Made by a program: the position numbers and the translations under genes
Shown: positions 21,871-33,261 of the stretch, piece after piece
Numbering within the stretch: the first letter of the stretch is position 1
How the letters are laid out: every line of letters begins with the position of its first letter
The notes under the pieces: generated by a model
Database searches by the model: none
What the model was told of the DNA's origin: nothing
The model's input: the letters and a program-made list of their open reading frames with translations, nothing else
From: Phaseolus vulgaris
Taxonomy: Eukaryota > Streptophyta > Magnoliopsida > Fabales > Fabaceae
Assembly (NCBI RefSeq): GCF_000499845.2
Contig: NC_023754.2
Span: 8,563,335-8,627,334, forward strand
Direction: 5' to 3'
DNA: 64,000 bases

Positions 21871-22486
21871 TGGAAATGTGCCATGGAAGGTTGGCCGAGA
21901 CGAGTGGAATCATCACGGTCGGCCGACCCATACTACTGTTAACGCTAAAACTAAGGTCAGTGAAGTTAATCTGTCATTAAGGATAAGGTAATACAACCCT
22001 AAGCGAGATCCACTCCACTAATCATACCCAATAAGGTCAGCTTATTAAAATAATATACACAGCACACATTCGAAGAAGAAAGGTACGTCATTTATTACTG
22101 TTCACCTACCAGAATAATGATCACCCACTTCACTGACTTAGCGTTAGAGTGCCTTCGCAGGTACCCCCCATCGGTGTTCGCCATAGACCGAGAGCCGAGG
22201 AAAGAAGCACGAAGATGAGAAAGACCCTAGTCAAGCACCCAACAATCTACCCAACCGAGGGAAGAAGACGAAGACTTCAATAGTTGTCTAGGTCTCATCT
22301 CCCTAGCAGGAAGAAGTTAATAACCGTAGTCCATTATCAAGGTAAGAGTTGAACTAAGAAGTGCATTGTAAAGGCTAAAAGAGAGTATCATAAGCAATTT
22401 GAGAAATATGAGTCATTTCGTGATAGTTATAGAAGTAACTTAAAATCATGGAATATAGTTGATTATTAGATTTTGGATTATAAGTT
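21812..22486 (+). repeat. 55-bp direct repeats flanking the LTR fragment
   Basis: Diverged copies at 21812-21865 and 22437-22486: both read AACTTAAAATCATG, then a variable part, then TTTTGGATTATAAGTTA. They bracket the gypsy LTR fragment and are far too long for a target duplication. Confidence 0.6.
21880..22335 (+). mobile_element. Gypsy LTR fragment (Tat-like) inserted in the CACTA element
   Basis: Segment of more balanced base composition that ends with CACTTCACTGACTTAGCGTT and AGAGTGCCTTCGCAGGTACC, a signature shared with 42600-42990 (there GACTTGAGCGTTGGAGTGCC then TTTTGCAGGTACC). The shared order also includes an AAGGT...AATA-rich promoter-like stretch, GCACA and GTACGTCATT. The second copy follows a gypsy integrase fragment, which supports LTR origin. 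No internal region is attached here. Borders are approximate. Confidence 0.6.
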
Positions 22487-22989
22487 AGAAGGGATGATGA
22501 GGGTCTCAAGAGCAATTGCAATAATAGGATTCATTGATATTTGTGGTAGTAGATGTTAAAGTCATCTTTTATTGTATAAATTAAATTAAATATTTTTTAT
22601 TGTACAAATTAAATTAAATATTTTTTATAAATTAAATAATATTTTTTTACAATTTAAATTAATTTTATGTTGTAGAAATGAAATGAAATTATTTTATATA
22701 AATTAAAGTAAATATTTATTGTATAAATTAAAATTAATTAATTTTTGTATTGTATTGTATAAATTAAATTAAATTGTTTTTTATAAATTAATAAAAGTTT
22801 TTGTTATATAATGAAATTAATTTTTTTTTTATTAAATTTAAAATTTTTTATATAAAAAATGTTTTAATTTATTTGGGGGTATATAGAATTTTTTTGGGGG
22901 TTCCCGGTTTTTCAAAACCCCCAAATCTAAAAAACCTAATTTCTCATTCCGCGCGCGAGCTTCATCTTCGTCTTCAAGCTTCTCCTCTG

Positions 22990-23165
22990 CATCCAGCTTC
23001 CTCCGCACAAGCTTCCACCGTGACGAGCTTCCCCTCCGCGCGAGCTTCCCTTCCGCGCGAGCTGCCTTTCCGCGCGAGCTGCCCCTCCGCGCGAGCTGCC
23101 CCTCCGCGCGAGCTTCCCCTCCGCGCGAGCTGCCCCTCCGCGCGAGCTTCCCCTCTGCCTCCTCC
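22990..23165 (+). repeat. CpG-rich 17-bp tandem repeat block in the CACTA element
   Basis: About eight copies of a 17-bp unit CGCGCGAGCTGCCCCTC with T/C variants, in an otherwise AT-rich element. An open frame runs through it, but 17 is not a multiple of three and the predicted Ala-Arg-Ser-Pro text is a by-product. A splice donor-like CAG|GTTAAC follows at about 23168. En/Spm has a CpG-rich untranslated first exon that acts as a methylation control region; position upstream of the transposase gene fits that role (inference). Confidence 0.75.
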
Positions 23166-23828
23166 TCAGGTTAACATTTTAATAATTTTTTATTTGGATA
23201 TTGAGTTGTGGTTGCTGGTTTGGATTATTGTTGGTTTCTGGTGTGATTATTGGTGGTTTGGATTATTGCTGGTTTGGATTATTGTGATGTCGTTTATAAG
23301 AGCCTTGTGGGTCACAGATTATTGTGATTTGGTGCGTTTATAAGAGCCTTCGCAGACAAATACCATCTCGTTTTTGTCTTAACAAATGGATATTTGTGTA
23401 CAAATACATCATTGCTTGTTTAGGGTCTCTTATTTTGTGTTTGTTTACAACAAAACTTCATCATTCATACACTTTTGCATACGCCTATTTGAAATCATTT
23501 CTTATGAAAATTAGTGAATGTTTCATCTAAGTTGAGAACTTTATTTATAATTTTAATCAAACTGTTTTGTAAAATTGAGTTTCGAAAACTATTTTTCTTC
23601 AATAGTTGTTAACCAAAATCATTTTACTTATACATGAATGAATTATTAGAATAGTAGAAATTTGATTTTCAGCCATGTGATTGGGTCCTTCTCAATATTA
23701 AATTGGTCTTCCAGTAGATAAAACTATAGTAAAGCTAAGTTCCAGTAGAATTCTTAATAATTATGAAGTTTTTAATTTTTGTAATGTTAAAAAATAAAAT
23801 ATTGATGATTGAAACAATAAAGTTCATT

Positions 23829-25455
23829 TAGTGACATGGGTTTAAAATGAAATAGGGCTGCAGAGAGTAAAAAAATTGGGACCAGAAAATTAGAAAGTGA
23901 GGTAGGGTGTTTAAATTAAATAAGGGCTGCAGAGAGTAAAAACTTTGGGCAGCATATTGGGCCAGAAAATTAGAAAAAGTGATATGGGTTGTGTAAATTG
24001 AATAAGGGCTGCAGAGAGTAAAAACTTTGGGAAGCTTATTGGGCCACAAAATTAGAAAAAGTTATGTGGGGTGTCTAAATTAAATAAAGGCTGCAGAGAG
24101 TAAAAACATTGGGCAGCTTATTGGGCCATAAAATTAGAAAAAGTGATGTGGGGTGTCTAAATTAAATAAAGGCTGCAGAGAGTAAAAACTCTGGGCAGCT
24201 TATTGGGCCATAAAATTAGAAAAAGTGATGTTGGGGTGTCTAAATTAAATAAAGGCTGCAGTGAGTGAAAACTTTGGGCAGCATATTGGGCCAGAAAATT
24301 AGAAAAAGTGATGTGGGGTGTCTAAATTAAATAAAGGCTGCAGGTGTCTAAATTAAATAAAGGCTGCAGAGAGTAAAAACTTTGGGCAGCATATTGGGCC
24401 AGAAAATTAGAAAAAAGTGATGTGGGGTGTGTAAATTAAATAAACGCTGCAGAGAGTAAAAACTTTGGGCAGCATATTGGGCCAGAAAATTAGAAAAAAG
24501 TGATGTGGGGTGTGTAAATTACATAAAGGCTGCAGAGAGTAAAAACTTTGGGCAGCATATTGGGCCAGAAAATTAGAAAAAAGTGATGTGGGGTGTGTAA
24601 ATTAAATAAACGATGCAGAGAGTAAAAACTTTGGGAAGCATATTGGGCCAGAAAATTAGAAAAAAGTGATGTGGGGTGTGTAAATTAAATAAGGGATGCA
24701 GAGAGTTAAAACTTTGGGAAGCTTATTGGGCCATAAAATTAGAAAAAAGTGATGTGGGGTGTGTAAATTAAATAAGGGCTGCAGAGAGTTAAAACTTTGG
24801 GAAGCTTATTGGGCCATAAAATTAGAAAAAGTTATGTGGGGTGTCTAAATTAAATAAAGGCTGCAGAGAGTAAAAACTTTGGGCAGCTTATTGGGCCATA
24901 AAATTAGAAAAAGTGATGTGGGGTGTCTAAATTAAATAAAGGCTGCAGGTGTCTAAATTAAATAAAGGCTGCAGAGAGTAAAAACTTTGGGCAGCATATT
25001 GGGCCAGAAAATTAGAAAAAAGTGATGTGGGGTGTGTAAATTAAATAAACGCTGCAGAGAGTAAAAACTTTGGGAAGCATATTGGGCCAGAAAATTAGAA
25101 AAAAGTGATGTGGGTTGTGTAAATTAAATAAAGGCTGCAGAGAGTAAAAACTTTGGGCAGCATATTGGGCCAGAAAATTAGAAAAAAGTGATGTGGGGTG
25201 TGTAAATTAAATAAACGCTGCAGAGAGTAAAAACTTTGGGAAGCATATTGGGCCAGAAAATTAGAAAAAAGTGATGTGGGGTGTGTAAATTAAATAAGGG
25301 CTGCAGAGAGTTAAAACTTTGGGAAGCTTATTGGGCCATAAAATTAGAAAAAGTTATGTGGGGTGTCTAAATTAAATAAAGGCTGCAGAGAGTAAAAACT
25401 TTGGGCAGCTTATTGGGCCATAAAATTAGAAAAAGTGATGTGGGGTGTCTAAATT
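23829..25455 (+). repeat. 82-bp tandem array upstream of the transposase gene
   Basis: About 20 copies of an 82-83-bp unit. GGCTGCAG recurs at 23925, 24007, 24089, 24171 and 24254 and so on. Each unit carries GGCTGCAGAGAGTAAAAACT, then TTGGGCAGC, TATTGGGCCA, AAATTAGAAAAA and GTGATGTGGGGTGT. Variant subtypes alternate (gcatattgggccaga versus gcttattgggccata) in blocks, implying higher-order duplication. Two units contain an extra 26-bp partial duplication (24336 and about 24945). The array ends about 270 bp before the transposase start. Confidence 0.95.
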
Positions 25456-25740
25456 AAATTAAATAGACATTCAAGTTAAATTAAATGAAATTGCAATTTA
25501 TGAATTATGTTGTTTATATGTATGCATTAAATGAAATTACGATGTATGTATTACGATGTATGAATGAGGACGTATGAATTATTGTTTTTATATTTAAAAT
25601 ACTAAGTTTAAATAATAAAGTTCATATGTGAGATATGCAGTGCATTGGACACTGATATCCACATGATTCATGTATTAGATCGTGTCTAGGGTAAAAGTAT
25701 AGGATTAGGTGTTGATACTTCCTGATGAATGTGCAGAACA

Positions 25741-28700
25741 ATGGACCGAGATTGGATGTATGAAATGCTTGATTCTTCAAGAAGATTGAGACAACCCTTC
25801 ATAGATGGTGTTCATCATTTTGTTTCTAAGGCAATGAATCAAGTTTCATACATACCAGATGGAGGGGTAAGGTGTCCGTGTGTGAAATGTTGCTGTGAGA
25901 AAATTCTCAAACCTTCTCATGTTAGGAGTCATCTCCTTCAACATGGCTTTCAACCAAACTACAAGGTATGGATTTATCACGGAGAAGTAAGGACAAATGA
26001 GGTTAACTTAAACATTGCATCTACCAGTTTTGATAACATTAGGCGTGATGATGACTTTGGGTCATTAGTCGAAATGGTGAACAATGCATACATGCAAGAA
26101 AGTGACATAAGAACTCGTTATGTCAATGTTATCGAGGATGTAGAAGAACAACCTAATGCTGAAGCACAAAAGTTTTATGATATGTTAGCATCTGCTCATC
26201 AACCCATTTATGATGGAGCAACTGAGTCTAAATTGTCAATAGCCATAAGGCTTTTGGGCGCTAGAAGCAATTGGCACACAAGTGAAAAATGTTTAGATTC
26301 TCCAACAGAGAATTGCATACCCAAGACTTATTATGAAGCAAAAAAAGTTGTCTCTACTCTTGGCTTGAAGGCTATCAAGATTGATTGTTGTGAGGCTGGA
26401 TGCATGTTGTATTACAAGGACGACATCGAATTAAATGAGTGCAAATTTTGTGGTCTTCCCAGGTACCTTCCTCCAAAGGGTCAGAACAAAACATACAAAA
26501 GAGTGCCGATAAAAAGAATGTTTTATTTGCCTATCATACCACGATTACAAAGACTATATACGTCAATGGAGTCAGCACGACAAATGCGATGGCATTATGA
26601 AAACAGAACTAATGATGATGTTTTGCGACATCCATCTGATGGGAAAAGTTGGAAACACTTTGATAGTGTATATCCTGAATTTGCAGCTGAACCCCGTAAT
26701 GTAAGGTTGGGATTGTGTTCGGATGGATTCACTCCTTATATCCAAGCTTCAGCATCACCATATTCTTGTTGGCCGGTATTTGTGACTCCTTATAACCTAC
26801 CCCCTGAAATGTGTATGACGAAGCCGTACATGTTTCTAAGTTGTCTTGTACCTGGTCCTACCAACCCAACAAAAAAATAGATGTATACTTGCAACCATTA
26901 ATTGATGACCTCCAAAAATTGTGGAGTGAGGGTGTTTTCACTTATGACATATCATCAAAAGAAAATTTTGTCATGCGAGCTTGTTTGATGTGGACAATTA
27001 ATGATTTTCCAGCATATGCGATGTTGTCTGGGTGGGGGACTAAAGGGAAATTAGCATGTCCTTATTGTATGGAGGACACAAAAGCCTTCACCTTTAAGCA
27101 TGGTGGTAAAAGTTCTTGGTTTGATTGTCATCGACGGTTTTTGCCAACCAATCATCCTTTCAGGAGAAGTCAGAGGAGATTTCTTAAAAATCGAGTTGAA
27201 ATAGATGGCCCACCTTATGCCTTAAATGGAAATGAATTATGGGAGATTCTTCGTGAGTTTCCAAAAGTGACAGATGGTCCATTTGAATCTTTGTCTGGGT
27301 ATGGACAATATCATAATTGGAACAAAAGGGCAATATTTTGGGATCTGCCATATTGGAAGGACAATTTGTTAAGGCATAACCTTGATGTTATGCACATAGA
27401 AAAAAACTTTTTTGATAATGTCTTCAACACTGTATTGGACGTTAAGAACAAAACAAAAGACAATCACAAGGCAAGAATGGATGTTGCTGAATTGTGTGTT
27501 CGTGGAGACTTGGAGTTGGTTCAATTACAAAATGGAAAGTTAGCAAAGCCAAAGGCCAACTACACATTCTCAAAGAAAGATGCTAAGTCAATTTACAAAT
27601 GGATCACGGAGTTGAAGATGCCAGATGGTTATGCCTCCAACATTGGAAGGTGTGCAAACGAAGAGAAGGGAAGTATGCATGGCATGAAAAGTCATGACTG
27701 TCACGTTTTCATGGAGTGTTTACTCCCAATATGTTTTCGGTCATTGCCAGAGTTTGTGTGGAGTGCCCTTGCTGAATTAAGTCGATTCTTTAAAGATCTA
27801 TGTTCTAATACATTGAGGATGAATGATCTTGTCAGAATGAAAGAAAACATACCAATCATCTTATGTAAGTTAGAACGAATATTTCCACCAGCTTTCTTTG
27901 ATTCAATGGAACACCTTGTTGTTCATCTTCCTATGGAAGCAATACTTGGTGGTCCTGTTCAGTATCGTTGGATGTATCCCTTTGAAAGGTAAAGATTATG
28001 TTAATTATTTTAATGTTTAAGAACATGTGCAACTTATAATAATTACTACTTTGCTTTAGGATGATGGGAGATGCAAAGAAATCGGTGGGTAATTTGGCAC
28101 GAGTAGAAGGATCAATATGTGCATTCTACCTACATCGTGAGATAACATATTTTTGCTCTCATTATTTCAAACGTGTCAGCTTGTCAAATAGAAGTTTGAG
28201 AAATGATCCTCGAACATTTATAAATGAGGAAGACCCGCACACATTGTCGATTTTGAATAAATGTGGACGCCCTAGTGGTTCTAGCAAGGACTATTGGTTA
28301 AGTGATAAAGAACATCGTTCTGCCCATGTTCATGTCCTCATCAATTGCGATGAGGTCAAACCATTTCTTGAGTAAGTTTAATTGTACATGATTTGAATTA
28401 AATTATTGTAGGTTGTGTAATTCGCTAACTAATTGTAATCAATATTTAAAGATTGTTCTTACAAGTGTACTCAATCAATGATGAAGATGCTTCGATAGTT
28501 ATACATGCTAATTTTCCCGAATGGTTCAAGAGCTACGTAAGTGTAACCTAAACCCATATGTGTTTCTTATTAAATCACACTTTCATAAATAAATGTCATG
28601 TTTTCTTATGACTAAAACATAGGTTCACGATGAAAGGAATGTAATAAACCCAAACTTGAAGGGACTTTCTTGGGGACCTAATTCAAAGACAACATCATGG

Positions 28701-29345
28701 AACATCTACTTCGTTAATGGATATAAATTTCATACAAAGGCATGGGCTGATGGTAAGAAAACAACAAATAGTGGGTTGTATGTTAAAGGTGTCACTGGTG
28801 GAGGAGAAGATGACTTTTATGGTACAATTCATCATATATATGAATTGGAGTATGTTGCTCTCAATAAGAAGGTCCCGCTTTTCTATTGTGAATGGTTTGA
28901 TCCTACAATTAATGTTGGGACTAGATTTCATTCACAACATAATTTAGTTGAAATCAAGTTAAGTGGCAGATATGGACCGTATGATCCATTCATTCTTCCG
29001 CAAAAGGTCAAACAAGTTTATTATCTCACTTTTCCAAACATATGTAAAAACCTTCGTGGGTGGTGTGTTCCAATTAAAACAAAACCTCGAGGATATGTGC
29101 AAGTTGACAACATCAATGATGAATTGCCGTATCAAGCTGAGGAGACGTCTAATGTGTTACCAGTTACAAGAATTGAACATTTACAATGTTTAGCTGACAC
29201 ATCTAATGTCGAACTACTTGATGACGATGATGATATTGAAGCACGTAATGATGACGATGATGAAGATGTTGACCTCTTAAATGAAGATTATTCAGAACAT
29301 CACATACACACTGACGATTCAGATTTTGATAACAATGAAGACTAA
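25741..29345 (+). CDS. TNP2-like CACTA transposase, frameshifted
   Basis: Catalytic transposase of the CACTA element, which acts in the nucleus by cutting at the terminal repeats. Exons: 25741-27988, 28060-28371, 28452-28536 and 28623-29345, all GT-AG and in phase. Start chosen at MDRDWMYEM; an in-frame ATG lies 12 bases upstream. Exon 1 begins with the transposase-associated zinc-binding domain (CPCVKCCCEK...HLLQHGF), then the transposase_21-type catalytic region (LPIIPRLQRLY, LGLCSDGFTPY, CWPVFVTPYNLPP, CMTKPYMFLS, WGTKGKLACPYC, HNLDVMHIEKNFFDN). It ends with a DUF4218-like GGPVQYRWMYPFER and MMGDAKKSVGNLA. The last exon holds a DUF4216-like domain and an acidic tail (LLDDDDDIEARNDDDDED). 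Lesion: a 7-A run at 26871-26877 has one base too few, creating TAG and shifting the frame. Confidence 0.9.
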
Positions 29346-29433
29346 TGTATATTACTTGTAATCAATTATAAACAAAACATGTGATCATTACATATTTATA
29401 CTAATATTGTGAACGGATAATTTTTCAGGAAAA

Positions 29434-31275
29434 ATGGTTAGGACTAGAGGGAGGGATGGTAGGATTGTTAGACGTGGACAGCCGAGACGTGGAGTTTCTA
29501 CATCGATGCACGGTGAGCTAGCTATAGACTTGGGAAACCTCCCTTATTCTGGTATTTTACCATCGTCTGATCCTGGTAGTCCATATATTTCATCCCATTC
29601 CTCGACACCATCTTCTAGCCCGTCTTCCTCCATCCCCTCGTCCTCTGGGCATGGAGAATTTCGCCATGCTTATCCACACCCCACTATATCACCTCGTCCT
29701 CTTAGTATTCCAGTACCACCACGACCATCATCCTCTGCTCCGACTTACCATCAGAGTGTCCATGAACCACTCCACCAGACTCAGAGTTTTCCACTCCACC
29801 CTACCTCTGGTACATTTGTGCAGCCCACCCCTGGTACATTTGTGCAGACTACTCCTTATCCCATTGTCCACACCACATCTTCTTCAGCTGTCCCGACTAC
29901 TACTGGCTCTGTGCAAGGCCTCTCTAACCATGTTGACCATGGTGCCACTGCTGCTTCAGAGCATAACCTCCCCCCTGAGGAAGTCCAGCGTGACCCTAAT
30001 GGTAGGGTCATCATCCGACTTCTTGGAAGAGGGTAAGTCATCCTAAATGTACATTTAATTTTATCTTTATATTACTATGTTTGTAATTTTATTTGTTTGT
30101 ATTTGTAGTTGGACACCAAATCATTTTGCTAGTGAGGCCATTGGACATTGCATTCGATCTCAATTTAGAGGTCCATATCATCATTATGATGTCATGCCTG
30201 AGGAGGACAAACTAAAATGGTGGACTGACTTTCAGGTAATTTTAATTTTTGACAAACTACAGTCACTTGTTTTCTTATTTTTCTTGTGGACTCAAAGTAA
30301 CTATTTTCTTCTTTTTAACAGACTAGAGTCACTTGGGCACCCCATGATGAATGCCAAATTAAAAAGGTCTACGAGTGTAAAGTCAAAAAAAGACTTTGTG
30401 ATATGTTGACTAAGGCTAGGAGAAAGGCTGTCCGCCCTATTTGGATAGGTCAGCAAGCATGGGTTGAACTTCTAAACTATTGGGATTCACAAAAATTCAA
30501 AGATAAATCAACTTAAAATAAAGCCAATAGGAGTTCAGCTCGTGGTGGAGCACTGCACTCCACAGGTAGAAAATCACATTCAGATATTGCAGTTATCTTG
30601 GTAAGTACTTGTCAATGCCTTACATGAAAATCATTTTACATTTGCAACCTATAATGCTTTTAATTGTACAACATTATTAGGAACGTCAATATGGCCGTCC
30701 TCCAGAACCTGATGAACTATTTATGGCCACCCACACAAATAAGAAGGGTGAATGGGTTGATTCTCGTGCTCGAGAAACTTATGTAAGTTATTCTTTTAAA
30801 TTGTTTTATATTTATATTTTAATTTTCTAACATTTTCATTTTGTAATGATCTGTGTAGGAAAAGTATCATGAGCGCTTGAAGGTCCTTCAAGCAAATAGT
30901 TCTCAGGACTCTAACACTGATGTCCACCAACTTGATCCTGCAACTAAGCTTCAAACATGGAAGGAAGCTGCCGGAGGAAAGAGTAGAGGTCGGGTATATG
31001 GTACGGCAGACTTGGCTGCTAACATCCGCCAAGGAGTCTCTTCTCTCACCCAAGCCTCTGCGTCCGACACTTCACAATCTGGACAAGTGACTGAAAATCA
31101 AATGCTTCGTGCTGAACTTAGTATGTGGAGTCAGAAGTATGCACACCTGGAGGATGAGCTGAAGGTTATAAAAGATAAACTTATCTCTATGGAACAAGAA
31201 AAAACTACTTCCAATAGCACAACACAATTCCATCATGAGTATGATCCAGAACAGGATGATCAACCTATTTCTTAA
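29434..31275 (+). CDS. Second CACTA transposase gene (Transposase_24, Ptta/En/Spm type), one nonsense codon
   Basis: Starts only 88 bp after the TNP2-like stop and is transcribed in the same direction. Exons: 29434-30032, 30109-30235, 30322-30600, 30681-30782 and 30859-31275, all GT-AG and in phase, giving about 507 codons. The N-terminus is basic (MVRTRGRDGRIVRRGQPRRG), followed by a low-complexity Ser/Pro/Thr segment. The plant transposase_24 domain begins at VIIRLLGRGWTPNHFASEAI and includes KWWTDFQTRVTW, RRKAVRPIWI, RPPEPDELFMATHTNKKGEWVD and SRARETYEKYHERL. A coiled-coil-like tail (ENQMLRAELSMWSQKY, LEDELKVIKDKL) follows. An in-frame TAA at 30514-30516 interrupts the domain. In En/Spm the second product binds subterminal repeats; that role here is inferred. 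Confidence 0.85.
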
Positions 31276-31679
31276 AGTACATCCTATAATGTAAGTTTAA
31301 CTATTTGATATTTTTATTATATACTAAATATTTTAATTATTTGATTTATTTATTTATATTGTTTATATTTTTTTACAGGTTTATCACATCACTATGAGAT
31401 TCATTTTGCTACTTCTAGTTAAATTTGTAATGTACAATTTTAGTTGTAATATTTTTTCAAGTATTCATATCTTTTGTTTAACTATTTCTATTGCTTTTCT
31501 ACTTTGGATGTGTTTCTGGATTTTGATTTCATACTTTGGATGTGTTTGTGGATTTGGGTGTTTATAGATGTATTGTGAATGATAGTAATTTGTTTCAATG
31601 TGATTTGGTTTGGTTGGTATTTAATTTTTACAGGTAATCTGGTTAGAAAGCAAAATAAAATGTTTTTTTTTTCTTCATC
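31276..31679 (+). other. 3' region of the second transposase gene
   Basis: AT-rich sequence with a possible 3' UTR intron (GTAAGTTT at about 31291 to TTTTTTACAG at about 31378). No further coding exon seen before the subterminal repeats. Confidence 0.45.
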
Positions 31680-32099
31680 ACATGCGTCGGCCATAGGCCC
31701 ACGCAAGTTTTTTTTAAACATGCGTCCGCTTTTGCGTGGGCCAAGCCCACGCAAGTTTTTTTAAACATGCGTCCGCTTTTGCGTGGGCCAAGCCCACGCA
31801 AATTCTGATATTTTTTAAATATATATTTTTATCATTTTCGTCGGCTAGACCGACGCACACGCGAAATAAAAATTCTACGTCGGACCGCCCACGCAAAAGC
31901 ATGCGTCCAACCTATCTTCTGCATGTTGCGTCCGTTTTGCGTGGGCTTGGCCCACACAAGATGCGTCCAATTTTCTGGCCCACGCTAATTTTCATTTGCT
32001 TCCAGGCTTTTTTCGTGGGAGGTGTAACGGACGCGAATCGGACGCATAAGCGTCCGTTTTCTAGCTTTTGCGTTCGTTTTTGGCCCACGCAAATTGGCT
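31680..32099. repeat. Right subterminal repeats of the CACTA element
   Basis: Multiple GCGTGGGC/GCCCACGC and ATGCGTCCG/GGACGC motifs in both orientations. They include two near-identical copies, about 55 bp apart, of a segment with GCCCACGCAAGTTTTTTT, AACATGCGTCCGCTTTTGCG and TGGGCC. Same motif vocabulary as the left end but a different arrangement. Confidence 0.85.
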
Positions 32100-32113
32100 T
32101 TTTTCTTGTAGTG
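32100..32113 (-). repeat. Right terminal inverted repeat of the CACTA element
   Basis: Plus strand ends TTTTTCTTGTAGTG, the complement of the left end, followed by ACA. Confidence 0.93.
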
Positions 32114-32116
32114 ACA

Positions 32117-33246
32117 TACTCACTACCAACAATCATATCCATTAATTATAAGGACAACTAATCAACCTTTGGGTGATCCAAAAATGTCTTATAATAATGA
32201 ATTTCCATTTACCCATATATAAATAATTTAGCATCCATTCTATAGGTAATTGAAATAAAATTTATCAGTAATCTGAAATTAAATAAAACTTAAAGATTTT
32301 ATCACTTTGGTGATTACAAATCTATCATACAAATAACTTCAAAAATTATATCATTAATTGAAATAAAATTCATCCATAATTTAGAATTAAATAAAACATA
32401 AAGATTTGATCACTTTGGTGATTACAAATCTATCATACAAATAATTCCAAAAATTATATCATTAATTGAAATAAAATTCATCCATAATTTGGAATTAAAT
32501 AAAACATAAAGATTTGATCACTTTGGTGATTACAAATCTATCATACAAATAATTCCAAAATTTTAATTTTTAAAAAAAATTAATACATAAAGCGGAAAAA
32601 TAATGACTTTCCATTCCTCACTTTCAATTAATCAATTAAACTTCAATTTAATGCAAATTAAAGTACATTATAAATAATAAAATTTCAATAAAACCTTAAT
32701 TAAACTTTAATTTAATGTAAATAAAATTACATTAAAACATAATAAAAAAAATAAAAAATTCATACATGATACTATTTTATTTTCCCGTAACACAAATGCT
32801 GCCAAATTAGTTGATACTATTCACAATAATAGGTGCATCCAAAAAGGATGTAAGGTGCAGGGAAGAATATAACAAACACTTAAAATAAATATTGATGAAT
32901 AATAGGTCATTCCATACGGGTCAACTATTATTGTGAATTCAATAGCTGCAGGAACGAATTCACACGTGCAGTTTCATCCCTTACCCAGCACCAAACGGTA
33001 GTTGATGTAAACCTTAATACATAAACCCTAATTTTAAAATTAGGGTTTTTTAATTGGGATTATTTTAAAATTAGGGCTCTTTGATTTTGATGGTTTAGGA
33101 CAATTAGGAATCTATTATATAGGAATGAAAACCTTAGTTTATAAATCCTAATTTTAAAATTAGAGTTTTTAAATTGAGAATATTTTAAAATTAGGGTTCT
33201 TTGATTTTGGAAAAGCATTAATGGAGAATCACAACATGAGCAACGA
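32117..33246 (-). other. 5' leader of the interrupted copia element, with internal tandem repeats
   Basis: Non-coding part of the copia element between the CACTA insertion and the primer site. It contains about three copies of a 108-bp unit (32248-32575; AATTGAAATAAAATT, ATCACTTTGGTGATTACAAA, TCTATCATACAAATAA). It also contains two copies of a 120-bp unit (about 33011-33217; CCTAATTTTAAAATTAG, TTCTTTGATTTTG). Confidence 0.8.
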
Positions 33247-33259
33247 GGCTCTGATACCA
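33247..33259 (-). promoter_or_regulatory. Initiator tRNA-Met primer binding site
   Basis: In the element sense TGGTATCAGAGCC, a perfect match to the complement of the plant initiator tRNA-Met 3' end, two bases inside the 5' LTR. Confidence 0.88.
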
Positions 33260-33261
33260 CA

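Larger units (their letters stand above)
20514..32113 (+). mobile_element. CACTA (En/Spm) DNA transposon, about 11.6 kb
   Basis: Terminal inverted repeats CACTACAAGAAAAA at 20514 and its complement ending in CTTGTAGTG at 32113. The 3-bp target duplication ACA (20511-20513 and 32114-32116) is the size expected of CACTA elements. Both ends carry clusters of GCGTGGGC/GCCCACGC and TGCGTCGG motifs, like the transposase-binding subterminal repeats of En/Spm. Internally, left to right: an inserted gypsy LTR fragment, a CpG-rich 17-bp repeat block, a 1.6-kb array of 82-bp repeats, a TNP2-like transposase gene and a Transposase_24-type gene. Each gene has one visible disabling lesion, so it is probably immobile without help. 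It sits in the 5' part of a copia element. Confidence 0.95.

Noticed and set aside
22801..23343. 180-codon open frame through the CpG-rich repeats, as a gene
   Set aside because: The frame exists because a 17-bp repeat read in three phases has no stop; the flanks are AT-rich and there is no domain. Better explained as a repeat or untranslated exon.
23829..25455. 82-bp array as a CRISPR or centromeric satellite
   Set aside because: No spacer/repeat alternation, eukaryotic context, and the array is confined within one CACTA element.
29651..30046. Second reading frame overlapping the Transposase_24 gene start
   Set aside because: The splice-consistent frame beginning at 29434 continues into a conserved domain; this one does not.
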